From positions 1-64,000 of the forward strand of contig NZ_AUGL01000024.1 of the NCBI RefSeq assembly GCF_000422645.1: a DNA stretch of 64,000 nt, given 5' to 3'. Origin of the DNA: Ferrimonas futtsuensis DSM 18154. GTDB taxonomy: Bacteria > Pseudomonadota > Gammaproteobacteria > Enterobacterales > Shewanellaceae. The notes beneath the pieces are model-generated. The model ran no database searches and was not told the DNA's origin. It saw only the letters and a list, made by a program, of their open reading frames with translations. The position numbers and the translations under genes were made by a program. Below are positions 41,587-51,245 of this stretch, piece by piece (positions within the stretch are counted from its first letter, which is position 1; every line of letters starts with the position of its first letter).

Positions 41587-44223
41587 ATGAGAACCCATAC
41601 CACAGTTGCGAAGTCTGTTCGCCGTGTAATGCTGTTGGCTGCTGGTGCCACCGCATTTGGCGGATTTGGCGCTTACGCTGCCGAGGAAAATGGCGATGTA
41701 GAACGCATTGAAGTGACTGGTTCCCGCATTAAGCGGACCGACATGGAAGGGGCCACCCCAGTAAGCATCATCGATGCTGAAACCATGGTTAATGAAGGTA
41801 TCTTTACCGCTGCTGATGCTCTGCGTAAGAGCAACTTCAACAGCTTCGGTTCCTTCTCTGAGTCCTCAGGTAACAGCTGGCAGTCTCAGGCCACTGTGAG
41901 CCTGCGAGGCCTGGGCTCCGACCGTACTCTGGTACTGATCAACGGTCGTCGTATCCCTGGCTCCCCAACTACCGGTGGTTCCTCCGTTAACCTGAACACC
42001 CTGCCTATGGCGGCTGTTGAGCGTATCGAAGTGATGACCGACGGTGGTTCTGCTGTATACGGTTCTGACGCCGTAGCCGGTGTTGTTAACATCATCACCA
42101 AGAAAGGCTTCGAAGGCCTGACTGTTTCCGGTGGTGTTGGTGATCGTCAGCACGACGATGGCACCAACAGCTCCGAGTTCTCCATCCTGGCTGGCATGAG
42201 CTCCGATAAGGGCAACCTGACCGTTTCCTATGAGCGTCAGCAGCGTGACGGCATCTATGACAAGGACCGCGATTACTCCGCGCCTTGGGCGACTGACCTG
42301 AACGGTGACGGCGTCATCGACATCTATAACGAAACCGACGGTTACTCCTACTACGGTGCGACCATCAAAAACCCTGAAACTGGCCTGCTGGAAGCGTCCC
42401 CTGATTGTGACAACCTGGCTGCCAACGTAGATGGTTTCTACGGTGAGATGGGCGGTGCTGCCTGGGGCCCTGGTAACGCTGTTTGTGCTTACGCCTACGG
42501 CAACATCTCCACCAACAAAGCCTCTCTGGACCGCAACACTCTGTATGTTGATGCCAGCTATGAGATCGCCGAAGACGTTGAGTTCTTCTCTCAGGCGATG
42601 GTAAGCCGCGTAGATTCCTGGGGTCGTTTCGCGCCTGCCGCTGCGTCCTGGAGCAACGTTCCTGCCAACAGCACCCACAACCCTTATGACGAAGAGACCA
42701 AGGGTTACTTCCGTTGGTACCAGTTGGGTAACCGTAACAGCGACGTGACCGACGTGTCTCACGACCTGCTGGCCGGTGTTCGTGGCCTGCTGGACATCGG
42801 TGACGGTGTAGACTGGGAAGTTTACTACCACTACAACAAGGCCGATAACAAGAACGTTGGTAACACCTACCTGAGCTACTCCGGTCTGGATTACAACCTG
42901 AACAACGACATCCCTCTGGACAGTGAAGAGGGCGTGGCCAACATGGGTGCCACCACCCTGCAGGAAGACAAGCTGAACTTTAACCAGTTGTATGCTGGTG
43001 CCAGCTTTACCCTGGGTTCCCTGCCTGCCGGTGATATCGGTCACTACTTCGGTGCCGAGTACATCGAGTACACCTACAGCTCTCAGGTTGACGCTCAGTC
43101 CGAAGCCGGCCTGGTGGGCGGTGGCTCCGGTGGCAGCTCCGCCGGTGAGCGCGACGTAACCGCTGTGTTCTATGAGACCGTGATTCCTGTAATCGACACC
43201 CTGGAGCTGAACCTGGCTCTGCGTTACGACGATTACTCCGACTTCGGTGACAACATCGCGCCTAAAGCGTCCATCCGCTGGAATGCCACTGACGACATCG
43301 TAGTTCGTGCTTCCTGGGGCCAGGGCTTCCGTGCTCCTGCCCTGAGCGAGCTGTTCTCTGCTGACTCCTTCAGCGCCGAGTACGCCACTGACTATGTAAA
43401 CTGTCAGAACATTGGCACTGCTCTGGATAAGTGCTCCGAAGTACAGTACGACACCTTCTTCAAGGCCAACCCCAACCTGAAGGCGGAAGAGTCCACCACC
43501 TACAACTTCGGTGTGGCTTGGGACATCACCGATTGGGCTGGCATCAAACTGGACTACTACAACATCCAGGTTGAAGACGCCATCAGCACCATCAGTGTGC
43601 AGGATCTGATCTGGGCCGAGTTCCTGGGCCAGGAACTGGACATCGAAGGCGTGTCCATGACCCGTAACAGCAACGGCACCATCGAGCTGGTTGAAACCAC
43701 CTATGTAAACGGTGCTGAGTTCAACGTTGAGGGTGTGGACATTGAGCTGGACCTGAACCACGACACCGAGTACGGTGAGTTCGGTTTCAACATCTCTTCC
43801 AGCTACATCATGGCCTACGAAGAGGAAGCCTATTACAACGGTCCTGTTCAGGATACCGCCGGTTGGGCTCTGCAGCCTGAGTGGAAGGCCAACGCGACCT
43901 TCACTTACGCCCTGGCTGATCACCGCTTCTCCTGGAACATCAACTACACTGGTGACACCTTCGAGGAGACTGCGCCTGAGTTCGATGCTGAAGGTAACCC
44001 AACCGGTACCCTGAAGCCATCCGGTCACCTGCCGTCTTGGACCATTCACAACGCGACTTACGCCTACACCTCTGACGGTTACGGCGAGATCCGCTTCACT
44101 GTGAACAACGTCTTTGACCGTGACCCAGTACTGGACAGCGACGGTAAGTACGCCAACAACTTCGACTACCTGTACAACAACTTCGGTCGTGAGTACCGCG
44201 TAAACTACAGCTACAGCTTCTAA
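41587..44223 (+). CDS. TonB-dependent receptor 3
   Basis: Outer-membrane receptor of 878 residues. A signal peptide (cleaved near GAYAAEE) is followed by VERIEVTGSRIKRTDMEG, almost the same as in receptor 1. The plug shows LRGLGSDRTLVLINGRRIPG and IEVMTDGGSAVYGSDAVAG; the barrel has GFRAPALSELF and ends YSYSF. Gly/Ser-rich and acidic loops are present. Codon use is strongly biased to GGT, CGT, CTG and AAC, so high expression is likely. The ATG at 41587 has GGGAGAA about 6 bases upstream. It stands alone between two strong terminators. Substrate is unknown. Confidence 0.9.
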   Translation: MRTHTTVAKSVRRVMLLAAGATAFGGFGAYAAEENGDVERIEVTGSRIKRTDMEGATPVSIIDAETMVNEGIFTAADALRKSNFNSFGSFSESSGNSWQSQATVSLRGLGSDRTLVLINGRRIPGSPTTGGSSVNLNTLPMAAVERIEVMTDGGSAVYGSDAVAGVVNIITKKGFEGLTVSGGVGDRQHDDGTNSSEFSILAGMSSDKGNLTVSYERQQRDGIYDKDRDYSAPWATDLNGDGVIDIYNETDGYSYYGATIKNPETGLLEASPDCDNLAANVDGFYGEMGGAAWGPGNAVCAYAYGNISTNKASLDRNTLYVDASYEIAEDVEFFSQAMVSRVDSWGRFAPAAASWSNVPANSTHNPYDEETKGYFRWYQLGNRNSDVTDVSHDLLAGVRGLLDIGDGVDWEVYYHYNKADNKNVGNTYLSYSGLDYNLNNDIPLDSEEGVANMGATTLQEDKLNFNQLYAGASFTLGSLPAGDIGHYFGAEYIEYTYSSQVDAQSEAGLVGGGSGGSSAGERDVTAVFYETVIPVIDTLELNLALRYDDYSDFGDNIAPKASIRWNATDDIVVRASWGQGFRAPALSELFSADSFSAEYATDYVNCQNIGTALDKCSEVQYDTFFKANPNLKAEESTTYNFGVAWDITDWAGIKLDYYNIQVEDAISTISVQDLIWAEFLGQELDIEGVSMTRNSNGTIELVETTYVNGAEFNVEGVDIELDLNHDTEYGEFGFNISSSYIMAYEEEAYYNGPVQDTAGWALQPEWKANATFTYALADHRFSWNINYTGDTFEETAPEFDAEGNPTGTLKPSGHLPSWTIHNATYAYTSDGYGEIRFTVNNVFDRDPVLDSDGKYANNFDYLYNNFGREYRVNYSYSF

Positions 44224-44240
44224 GCTGAAGTCAGTCGACA

Positions 44241-44273
44241 AAAAGGCGAGCCTGAGGGCTCGCCTTTTTTTTT
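44241..44273 (+). terminator. Rho-independent terminator after receptor 3
   Basis: AAAAGGCGAGCC and GGCTCGCCTTTT form a 12-bp stem with a 4-base loop and nine T. It is one of the strongest terminators in the window. Confidence 0.95.
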
Positions 44274-44539
44274 GAATTATCGCCTTGATGAATCGAATAT
44301 TTATGCAGTCACGAGTGAGTGGCTCTGCTAATTCCAAGCCATTACCCTTTATTTACGAAGTTAAGATGACTTTTCTTCAATTATCTCTGGCTCTAACGAA
44401 GGGTGAAAATTGCGCAAGATTTCGCTAAATATTCACGATGTTTATTGCAAAATAATTTCTTCAACAGAACAAAAAAGAGACAAACGAAACGCAAATTGTA
44501 TTTAAATTTGTCATTAAATTAGGTTTGTCTTCTTAAGGG

Positions 44540-44564
44540 TTAACAAGTTGGCATCATGTTAAAG
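44540..44564 (+). promoter_or_regulatory. Promoter-like motif shared with receptor 3 (copy 2)
   Basis: A 25-base element including TTAACAAGTTGGCATCATG, about 225 bases before receptor 4. It matches the element at 41463-41487 at 18 of 25 positions, clustered in TTAAC, AGTTG, CA and ATGTT. Confidence 0.45.
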
Positions 44565-44790
44565 TTGCTGGTGACTGTGGCTTAGAGGCCTGATTTGTCA
44601 GTAAGTGTCAGTTTCTGAATTTACAATGGAGTGACGGATATAACAATATGTTAAAAACTTGAGCGTGATCAATGTCATTGACTCTTGTCGGCGTGAAATG
44701 CAGCATCATCGCGAGGTTGGAGCAACCTTAAAATAACAAAACCCCATAAGAATTAGCGAATAGAATCGCTAGAGTGGAGATATTATTCGA

Positions 44791-47688
44791 ATGATGATGC
44801 AATCAATTGTGTCACGCGCCGTGAAGGGAGCAATGCTGGGTACTCTGGCTTCCGCGACCCTGATCAGCAATGTGGCTTATGCAGAAGAAGGCAGTGAGAA
44901 TGAAGTTGAGCGTATTCAGGTAACTGGATCGCGAATCGCCCGCCCTGAATTTACTCAACCAGCGCCCATCGTAAGTATCGGTTCCGAAGAAATTGCAAAA
45001 TTCGGCAACGTTGACCTGGGCTCTATCCTGGCTGAGCTGCCCTCTGTTGGGGCGACTGACACCCTCGTAGGTAACAACAACAGCAATGCTTCTGCAGGTA
45101 TCAGCTCTGCTGACCTGCGTCGCCTTGGTGCCAACCGAACTCTGGTTCTGGTCAACGGCAAACGCCACGTAGCCGGCGCGCCTGGTTCTGCACAGGTTGA
45201 CTTGACCACTATTCCATCGGCTTTGATTGAGCGTGTAGAGATCGTAACTGGCGGAGCTTCTGCAATTTACGGTTCAGATGCCGTATCTGGCGTAGTCAAC
45301 GTCATCCTCAAGGAAAACTTTGAAGGATTTGAGTTTGACGTAGCTTACGGCGACTCTACCGAAGGTGTTGGAACAAAGGACCATAAAATCAGCCTGCTCG
45401 GCGGTGCCGATTTGTCTGATGGCCGCGGTAACGTCACTTTCTTCGCGAACTACGATCGCACGAAGGAAGTGATGTCCAAGGACCTGCGGCAGCTGGATGG
45501 TTGGGGTACCATTAAGAACCCGAATGACACTGGTGAAGATGATGGCATCCCAGATCGTCTGCGTGTACCTCGTGTATACTCCGAGATGATCAATGCAACT
45601 GGTGTTATCAACCCATTTGGCGGTGCTGCAGGTCGATGGACTTTCGACGACGCTGGCAACCCAATGTTGCAAACTGAGCGTGACCAGTCTAATAGCTTTG
45701 CTTTCGGTAATTTCCCGAATGGATGTGATACCTGCTTCGATCCAGAAAGCTATGAGAACTATATTCCTGGTGTTGAAAGAATCACTGTTGGCTCCACTTT
45801 TAATTACGATCTGACTGATAACCTTCAGTTCTACAGTGATTTCAAGTATGTAAGCTCTGATATCAAACAGCAGTACCAGCCGTCTTTCCGTTTCGGAAAC
45901 ATCAGCATCAATGTTGAAGACAATGCGTTCATGGACGAAACCCTGCGCAAGACTCTGCTGGATGCTGGTCAAACTACCGTCAGCATGGCTAAGTTCTTTG
46001 ATGAGCTTGGAAATCGTTCCGCAGACAACCAACGTGACCTGTTTCGCTTCGTAAGCGGTGTTAAGGGTGACTTTACTCTGAGCGAGACCGACTTTAACTA
46101 CGAGGTGTTCTACGTATGGGGTGAAACCCGCAACGAACGTAAGACACTTAACGACCTGATTCCCGACAACTTTGTTGCCGCTGTTGATTCTGTCATTGAT
46201 CCTGCAACCGGCGAAGCCGTTTGCAGAAGCCAACTGGCCAGCGCGCAACCTGATGGATATGAGGATCCCGCGTCCGTTAATGGTGATCAGTGCGTGGCTT
46301 ATAACCCCTTTGGTTTAGGTCAGGCTTCTGAAGCAGCGCGCGACTTTGTGTCTGCAGATGTCACTCGCAACGACAAAATCACTCAGCAGGTCATGGGGGC
46401 AACTCTGGCCACAGATTCCAGTGAACTGTTTGAACTGCCTGGCGGACCTGTAGACGTAGTTGTAGGCTGGGAATATCGAGAAGAGACCTCAGCATCCACT
46501 ACTGATGAGTTTACAAAAGCGGGCCTGGTTGGCAGCGCTGCAACTCCAGATTCCTACGGTGAGTATGACGTTACCGAGTACTTCATCGAGGTTAACTTGC
46601 CACTGATTCAAGGCATGACTGGTATTGAAGAGTTGAGTGTAGATGGTGCTTTCCGTGGTGCTGACTATTCCCACGCTGGTAACGCGGATGCCTGGAAGTT
46701 TGGTGTGTTCTACGCACCCTTCGATGGCCTGAGTTTCCGAGGTACTTTGGGTGAGGCAGTACGCGCTCCCAACATCGGTGAAGCTTTTGACCCACAATCT
46801 CCAGGCTTTGCTCGTGTAAGCGATCCTTGTGATTCAGATAATATCAGTGATGATCCGGATCGTCTGGCAAACTGCACCGCGCTGGGCATGCCCGCAGGCT
46901 TCGAAGCTAACGATAATGTGAGTGTAGATACTCTGTCCGGCGGAAACCCAGACCTGAAGTCCGAGACCTCCAAGTCTAAGACAGTGGGTGTAGTTTGGAG
47001 CCCAGACTATGTCGAGAACCTGTCTATTACTCTGGACTACTACGACATCGAGATTGAAGATGCGATCGTTTATGTACAACCTCAGAACGTAGTAGATAAC
47101 TGTGTCGACGCCACAGGTGGCCCAGACGCCGGTTACTGCTCTCAGGTTGATCGTGATCCCAATACTTTTGATATTACTCTGGTTCGCTCCGGTTACCTGA
47201 ATGCTGCTGCATACAATACCCGTGGCTTCGAGTTCCAGGCGAGTTACTCCATGGAAGTTGGTCCAGGTGAACTGGATCTGAGCTTGGTAGGTAACAAGCT
47301 GCTGGAGTTGGAAAAGTTTGAGTTCCAAGATCGTCCTGATGAAGTGAATAATGAGAAGGGAGAGGTGGGTGATCCAGAACTGCAGTTCCGCTTCACCGCA
47401 AACTATGAGTGGGATGACCTGACTGTTAACTGGTCTACCCGTTTCGTTGATCGCTCCGTAACTTATGACGTATCACCAAATGGTGGTTCGCCAGAAGATT
47501 TGGATCCTTCTCACGTACCTACCATGATCACTCATGATCTGGGCGGTAGCTACCACGTGAACGAGTTTGTTTCTGTAAGAGGTGGTATCCGCAACCTGTT
47601 TGACAAACTGCCTCCAGGTTACACCACTAATCCAATCTACGATTTGGTTGGTCGTCGCTTCTACCTGGGCGTAAATGTTCGCCTGTAA
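44791..47688 (+). CDS. TonB-dependent receptor 4
   Basis: Outer-membrane receptor of 965 residues, the longest of the five. The signal peptide is cleaved near AYAEE. The TonB-box-like sequence VERIQVTGSRIARPEF follows. Plug motifs LRRLGANRTLVLVNGKRHVAG and VEIVTGGASAIYGSDAVSG group it with receptor 5, not with receptors 1-3. The barrel ends VNVRL, with Leu in place of Phe. Loop cysteines include a CDTC pair. Three ATG codons in a row or nearly so (44791 onward) leave the exact start open; GGAG lies about 11 bases before the first. Codon use is intermediate. It ends at a strong terminator. Substrate is unknown. Confidence 0.9.
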   Translation: MMMQSIVSRAVKGAMLGTLASATLISNVAYAEEGSENEVERIQVTGSRIARPEFTQPAPIVSIGSEEIAKFGNVDLGSILAELPSVGATDTLVGNNNSNASAGISSADLRRLGANRTLVLVNGKRHVAGAPGSAQVDLTTIPSALIERVEIVTGGASAIYGSDAVSGVVNVILKENFEGFEFDVAYGDSTEGVGTKDHKISLLGGADLSDGRGNVTFFANYDRTKEVMSKDLRQLDGWGTIKNPNDTGEDDGIPDRLRVPRVYSEMINATGVINPFGGAAGRWTFDDAGNPMLQTERDQSNSFAFGNFPNGCDTCFDPESYENYIPGVERITVGSTFNYDLTDNLQFYSDFKYVSSDIKQQYQPSFRFGNISINVEDNAFMDETLRKTLLDAGQTTVSMAKFFDELGNRSADNQRDLFRFVSGVKGDFTLSETDFNYEVFYVWGETRNERKTLNDLIPDNFVAAVDSVIDPATGEAVCRSQLASAQPDGYEDPASVNGDQCVAYNPFGLGQASEAARDFVSADVTRNDKITQQVMGATLATDSSELFELPGGPVDVVVGWEYREETSASTTDEFTKAGLVGSAATPDSYGEYDVTEYFIEVNLPLIQGMTGIEELSVDGAFRGADYSHAGNADAWKFGVFYAPFDGLSFRGTLGEAVRAPNIGEAFDPQSPGFARVSDPCDSDNISDDPDRLANCTALGMPAGFEANDNVSVDTLSGGNPDLKSETSKSKTVGVVWSPDYVENLSITLDYYDIEIEDAIVYVQPQNVVDNCVDATGGPDAGYCSQVDRDPNTFDITLVRSGYLNAAAYNTRGFEFQASYSMEVGPGELDLSLVGNKLLELEKFEFQDRPDEVNNEKGEVGDPELQFRFTANYEWDDLTVNWSTRFVDRSVTYDVSPNGGSPEDLDPSHVPTMITHDLGGSYHVNEFVSVRGGIRNLFDKLPPGYTTNPIYDLVGRRFYLGVNVRL

Positions 47689-47704
47689 TAGGTAAAGTAC
47701 GAGA

Positions 47705-47733
47705 AAAGGCGCGGTTGTTACCGCGCCTTTTTT
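47705..47733 (+). terminator. Rho-independent terminator after receptor 4
   Basis: GGCGCGGT and ACCGCGCC form an 8-bp stem with a 4-base loop, with A before it and six T after it. Confidence 0.95.
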
Positions 47734-48108
47734 ACCTCTTCAGAAGTTCAGCGGGTAAGAACATCACACTTGCCATCCAAGTAATCGCATCTCAGCTTCC
47801 AATGCTGGCCAGTGCCCTGGTGAGTCCGCAATGGAGCAGGATTGACAGCTCCCCTACTCAGGAATAGGTGCATCGAGGCTTTTAGGCTGATGTGCGCGGC
47901 CCAACCGACGTTACTCAAATGCAAGCTAAATGTAACCGCATGACTTTATTCGAATAATATTTTGATTTTGGTCTCACACTCATACGGTTTCACCTAGCCG
48001 GTGACTCCTTTCATGAGAAAATAGCCCCCAATTTTTTAGATCGCATCTTTTCTGAAAAGGCTCTCTTTTCGGCCTCTTCGGATGAGTTGCGAACAGACTG
48101 ATGTTTTA

Positions 48109-48127
48109 TCCGCCATTGTCTGGCGGA
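48109..48127 (+). promoter_or_regulatory. Hairpin beside the ribosome-binding site of receptor 5
   Basis: TCCGCCA and TGGCGGA form a 7-bp stem with a 5-base loop. It ends two bases before the GGAG that serves receptor 5. It could affect ribosome access or mRNA stability, or be a protein-binding site. Confidence 0.4.
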
Positions 48128-48143
48128 CGGAGATAATTTGCTG

Positions 48144-50969
48144 ATGAAGCGTTCAGTGGTTTCTCGAGCCGTGGTCTCGGGATTATTCACAACCCTAATT
48201 ACTGCCACCCTGACCAGTGGCGTGGCGACAGCGACAGAGGCGGAGATAGAGCGCATTACCGTTCTGGGCACCCGCATTGCCCGGGAGGGGACCCTAACCC
48301 CGACGCCGGTGACCGTGGTGACCGGGGAGAGCCTTATCAATACCGGGGCGGTGAACATTGCCGAGGCCCTGAACGAGCTGCCAGCCCTGGCCAGCAGCGG
48401 TGCCCTGGCCAGCTCCACCGTGGATGTCGGCGGTGGCGGACTGAGCGTACTGGATCTCAGGGGCATGGGCTCGGAACGCACCCTGGTGCTGGTGGATGGC
48501 AAACGCCACGTTTCCAGCAGTGTCGGTGACTCCAGGGTGGACATCAACACCATTCCTCTGGAGTGGGTGGAGAGCGTGGAGATCATCACCGGCGGAGCCT
48601 CGGCCATCTACGGAGCCGACGCGGTCACCGGTGTGGTGAACTTCCGTTTGAAGCGTGATCTCCAGGGGCTGACCTTGCGAGCCATTGCCGGTAGCGCGGA
48701 TGACAGCGACTTTAATACCCGAAAGTTCTCCCTCTCCTACGGCCAGGATTTTGATGACGGCCGGGGCAATGCCGCCCTGTCTCTGGAGTACGCCGGTCAG
48801 TCCAAGCTGGGCGCCCTGGACAGGGAGGCGACTGAGGACTCCTGGACCACCATGACCGGCACCGACACCGTGGAGCGTTGGGTTCAGGGGGGCTATTACG
48901 GGGTTAACAATGCCGGAGTGGTGTTCGGCCCCTGGCACGGCCTTGGCGACAGCTACACCTTTGCCGACGATGGCTCCCTGGTGACCATCGACACCGGCGA
49001 CGAGGCGGAGGGCCTGAAATGCGGCGCCTCCTGCAACTACTACGAGAACCTGCGTCAATGGGAAACCCTGCAGCCCAAGCTGGACAGCGTCACCGCCAAC
49101 TTCAAGGGCCACTACGGTCTGGGCGATGAGATGGAGGCCTACCTGGAGGCCAAGTGGTCTCGAACCGACGCCCACTATGCGGGGCCACCGGCGTTCTTCC
49201 TCGGCAACCTGCAGCTCCAGCGTGACAACGCTTTCATCGGCGCCGACCTGGGTCAGCTGATGGATCAGAACGGGCTGGGCAGCATCATGCTCAACCGCTT
49301 CCTGAACGACCTGGGGCCGCGCAGTGAGGAGAATGAGCGCACGGTTCAACGATATGTGCTGGGCGTGAAGGGGGAGCTGGTCGATGGCTGGGAGCTGGAC
49401 GCCTTTGGTCTCTTTGGTCAGTCCGATCTGCGCCGGGAGAACGGCAACAACCTGGTCAACTCCAGGTTTGCCAAGGCCGTGGATTCGGTGCTGGTCGACG
49501 GTGAAGCGGTGTGCCGTTCCGAGGCCGACCGGGCCGAGGGCTGTGTTGCTCTGAACCTCTTTGGTGAAGGCTCCATCACCCCCGAGATGCGCGATTACAT
49601 CAGCACTACCTCGGTGATGAATGCGGTGCTGCAGCAGACCGTGCTGGGCGCGTCTGTGACCAATCCGGCCTGGTTTGCACTGCCTGCGGGAGAGGCCGGT
49701 TTTGCCGCGGGGGCAGAGTACCGCAAGGAGAGCATGAAGACCCGAGAGGATGAGCTGGCCGCCTCGGGCGATACCTTCTTCCCCGCCTACGCCAACGAAG
49801 ATGCGCACTACGATGTGTCCGAGGTGTACGCGGAGCTGAGCCTGCCGCTGGTGGCCGATCAACCCGGTGTGGAATCTCTGGAAATGGATCTGGCCGCGCG
49901 CTACTCCAACTACTCCAGTTCGGGCGACACCACCAGCTGGAAGCTGGGACTGAGCTGGGTGCCTGTGAAGGACCTCAGGGTACGCACCACCCTCTCCAGC
50001 GCCTTTAGGGCGCCCAGCCTGGGTGAGTTTGCCGGGGCGGAGAAAGACGGCTACTACCCCATCAATGACAGCTGCAAGGCGAGCCGCCTCGCCGAGCTGA
50101 CCGAGGAACAGCGTGCCATACGTGCCGGTAACTGCGCCTCCCTGGGAGTGCCGGCCGATTTTGATTCTGACTATGACACCGTGGACCTCAAGGGGGTTGA
50201 GAGCGGTAACGACAAGCTGGAACCCGAAGAATCCCGAAGCTTCACCGCCGGCCTGGTGTACCAACCCGGCTTTATCGACTCTCTGACCCTTACCCTGGAT
50301 TACTGGGACATCGAGATCACCGATGCCATCGCCAAGGTGGGGGCGCAGAAGATCATCGATCGCTGTCTGGACAACCCCACCGGCACAGACAACCCATACT
50401 GCGACTTGCTCAGTCGTGATCCCGTGACACATGAGTTGACCCATCTGGTCAACACCTACACCAATGTGGCCAAGCAGGAAGCGTCAGGTGTGGACTTTGA
50501 GATCGGTTACGACACCGCGCTGGGTGAGGGGGACCTGAGCACCAGCTTGGTTGGCACCTACCTGATTGGACGCAACGAGTATGCCTTTCAGGACGACCCG
50601 GCGGTCAAGGAGGAGTTCGCCGGTACTCCGGATTACGCCAAGTGGCAGGCGAACCTGATCACCACCTACAGCCTCAGTGACTGGGGTGTCGCCTGGACGC
50701 TGCGCTATATGGATGGCGTGGATGTCTACACCCCACAGTTTAATGATGATTTCACCAAACCCTACTCAACCATCATGAGCTACGGCACCTATGTGGTGAA
50801 CGACGTACTGATGCACTACACCTGGGACAACGGCGTGAGACTGGGCCTGGGGGTCGATAACCTGTTTGACCGTGACCTGCCGGGTCACTCCATGGGCAAT
50901 GTGACCGGCATGGCTGGGTATGACAACGTGGGGCGCTTCTACTACCTGACCTTTGATTACTCCCTGTAG
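48144..50969 (+). CDS. TonB-dependent receptor 5
   Basis: Outer-membrane receptor of 941 residues. The signal peptide is cleaved near ATATE. The TonB-box-like stretch is divergent (IERITVLGTRIAREG). Plug motifs LRGMGSERTLVLVDGKRHV and VEIITGGASAIYGADAVTG match receptor 4. The barrel contains AFRAPSLGEFAG and ends FDYSL, with C-terminal Leu. The GGAG at 48129 is 11 bases from ATG 48144 but only 5 from a TTG at 48138, so TTG initiation is possible. Codon use is GC-rich and not highly biased, unlike receptors 1 and 3, suggesting lower expression or separate origin. It is a single-gene unit. Substrate is unknown. Confidence 0.9.
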   Translation: MKRSVVSRAVVSGLFTTLITATLTSGVATATEAEIERITVLGTRIAREGTLTPTPVTVVTGESLINTGAVNIAEALNELPALASSGALASSTVDVGGGGLSVLDLRGMGSERTLVLVDGKRHVSSSVGDSRVDINTIPLEWVESVEIITGGASAIYGADAVTGVVNFRLKRDLQGLTLRAIAGSADDSDFNTRKFSLSYGQDFDDGRGNAALSLEYAGQSKLGALDREATEDSWTTMTGTDTVERWVQGGYYGVNNAGVVFGPWHGLGDSYTFADDGSLVTIDTGDEAEGLKCGASCNYYENLRQWETLQPKLDSVTANFKGHYGLGDEMEAYLEAKWSRTDAHYAGPPAFFLGNLQLQRDNAFIGADLGQLMDQNGLGSIMLNRFLNDLGPRSEENERTVQRYVLGVKGELVDGWELDAFGLFGQSDLRRENGNNLVNSRFAKAVDSVLVDGEAVCRSEADRAEGCVALNLFGEGSITPEMRDYISTTSVMNAVLQQTVLGASVTNPAWFALPAGEAGFAAGAEYRKESMKTREDELAASGDTFFPAYANEDAHYDVSEVYAELSLPLVADQPGVESLEMDLAARYSNYSSSGDTTSWKLGLSWVPVKDLRVRTTLSSAFRAPSLGEFAGAEKDGYYPINDSCKASRLAELTEEQRAIRAGNCASLGVPADFDSDYDTVDLKGVESGNDKLEPEESRSFTAGLVYQPGFIDSLTLTLDYWDIEITDAIAKVGAQKIIDRCLDNPTGTDNPYCDLLSRDPVTHELTHLVNTYTNVAKQEASGVDFEIGYDTALGEGDLSTSLVGTYLIGRNEYAFQDDPAVKEEFAGTPDYAKWQANLITTYSLSDWGVAWTLRYMDGVDVYTPQFNDDFTKPYSTIMSYGTYVVNDVLMHYTWDNGVRLGLGVDNLFDRDLPGHSMGNVTGMAGYDNVGRFYYLTFDYSL

Positions 50970-50982
50970 TCTGCGATTCGAC

Positions 50983-51006
50983 AAAGGCCCCATCTGGGGC
51001 CTTTTC
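50983..51006 (+). terminator. Rho-independent terminator after receptor 5
   Basis: AAAGGCCCC and GGGGCCTTT form a 9-bp stem with a 4-base loop, ending in TTTTCT. Confidence 0.9.
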
Positions 51007-51190
51007 TCTATCTAAGCCCGGACTGAATCAGTGGAAAGCTGTGCCATGAAATGATGTTAAATTACATTCGTTTGAGGTTTTGGTGAAAAATGATCAAAAA
51101 CAAGTCAGTCCAGTCGAAATTTAATCGCGTCGCGCTTCCAAATTTGTAATAAAAGTACATAATCTCCCCCATCTGAATATTAATTCCCAA

Positions 51191-51230
51191 TGACGCTACG
51201 CGTCACATGTTTGGCACCGGTCGACGTGCC
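51191..51230 (+). promoter_or_regulatory. Two small hairpins in the leader of the chemoreceptor gene
   Basis: TGACGC-TAC-GCGTCA (51191-51205) and GGCAC...GTGCC (51213-51230) are followed by the ribosome-binding site GGAGGAG. They do not resemble a cyclic-di-GMP riboswitch. A role in translation control is only a possibility. Confidence 0.3.
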
Positions 51231-51245
51231 CCCCGGAGGAGAACG

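Larger units (their letters stand above)
44224..44790. other. AT-rich leader region of receptor 4
   Basis: After the terminator at 44241-44273, about 517 AT-rich bases lead to receptor 4. The element at 44540-44564 is the only motif I can support. No gene is visible. Confidence 0.5.
47689..48143. other. Leader region of receptor 5
   Basis: Contains the receptor 4 terminator and, at its end, a hairpin beside the receptor 5 ribosome-binding site. I see no gene and no clear promoter. Confidence 0.5.

Noticed and set aside
51006-51245. Possible cyclic-di-GMP riboswitch before the chemoreceptor gene
   Set aside because: Only two small hairpins are present; the conserved core of that riboswitch is absent.
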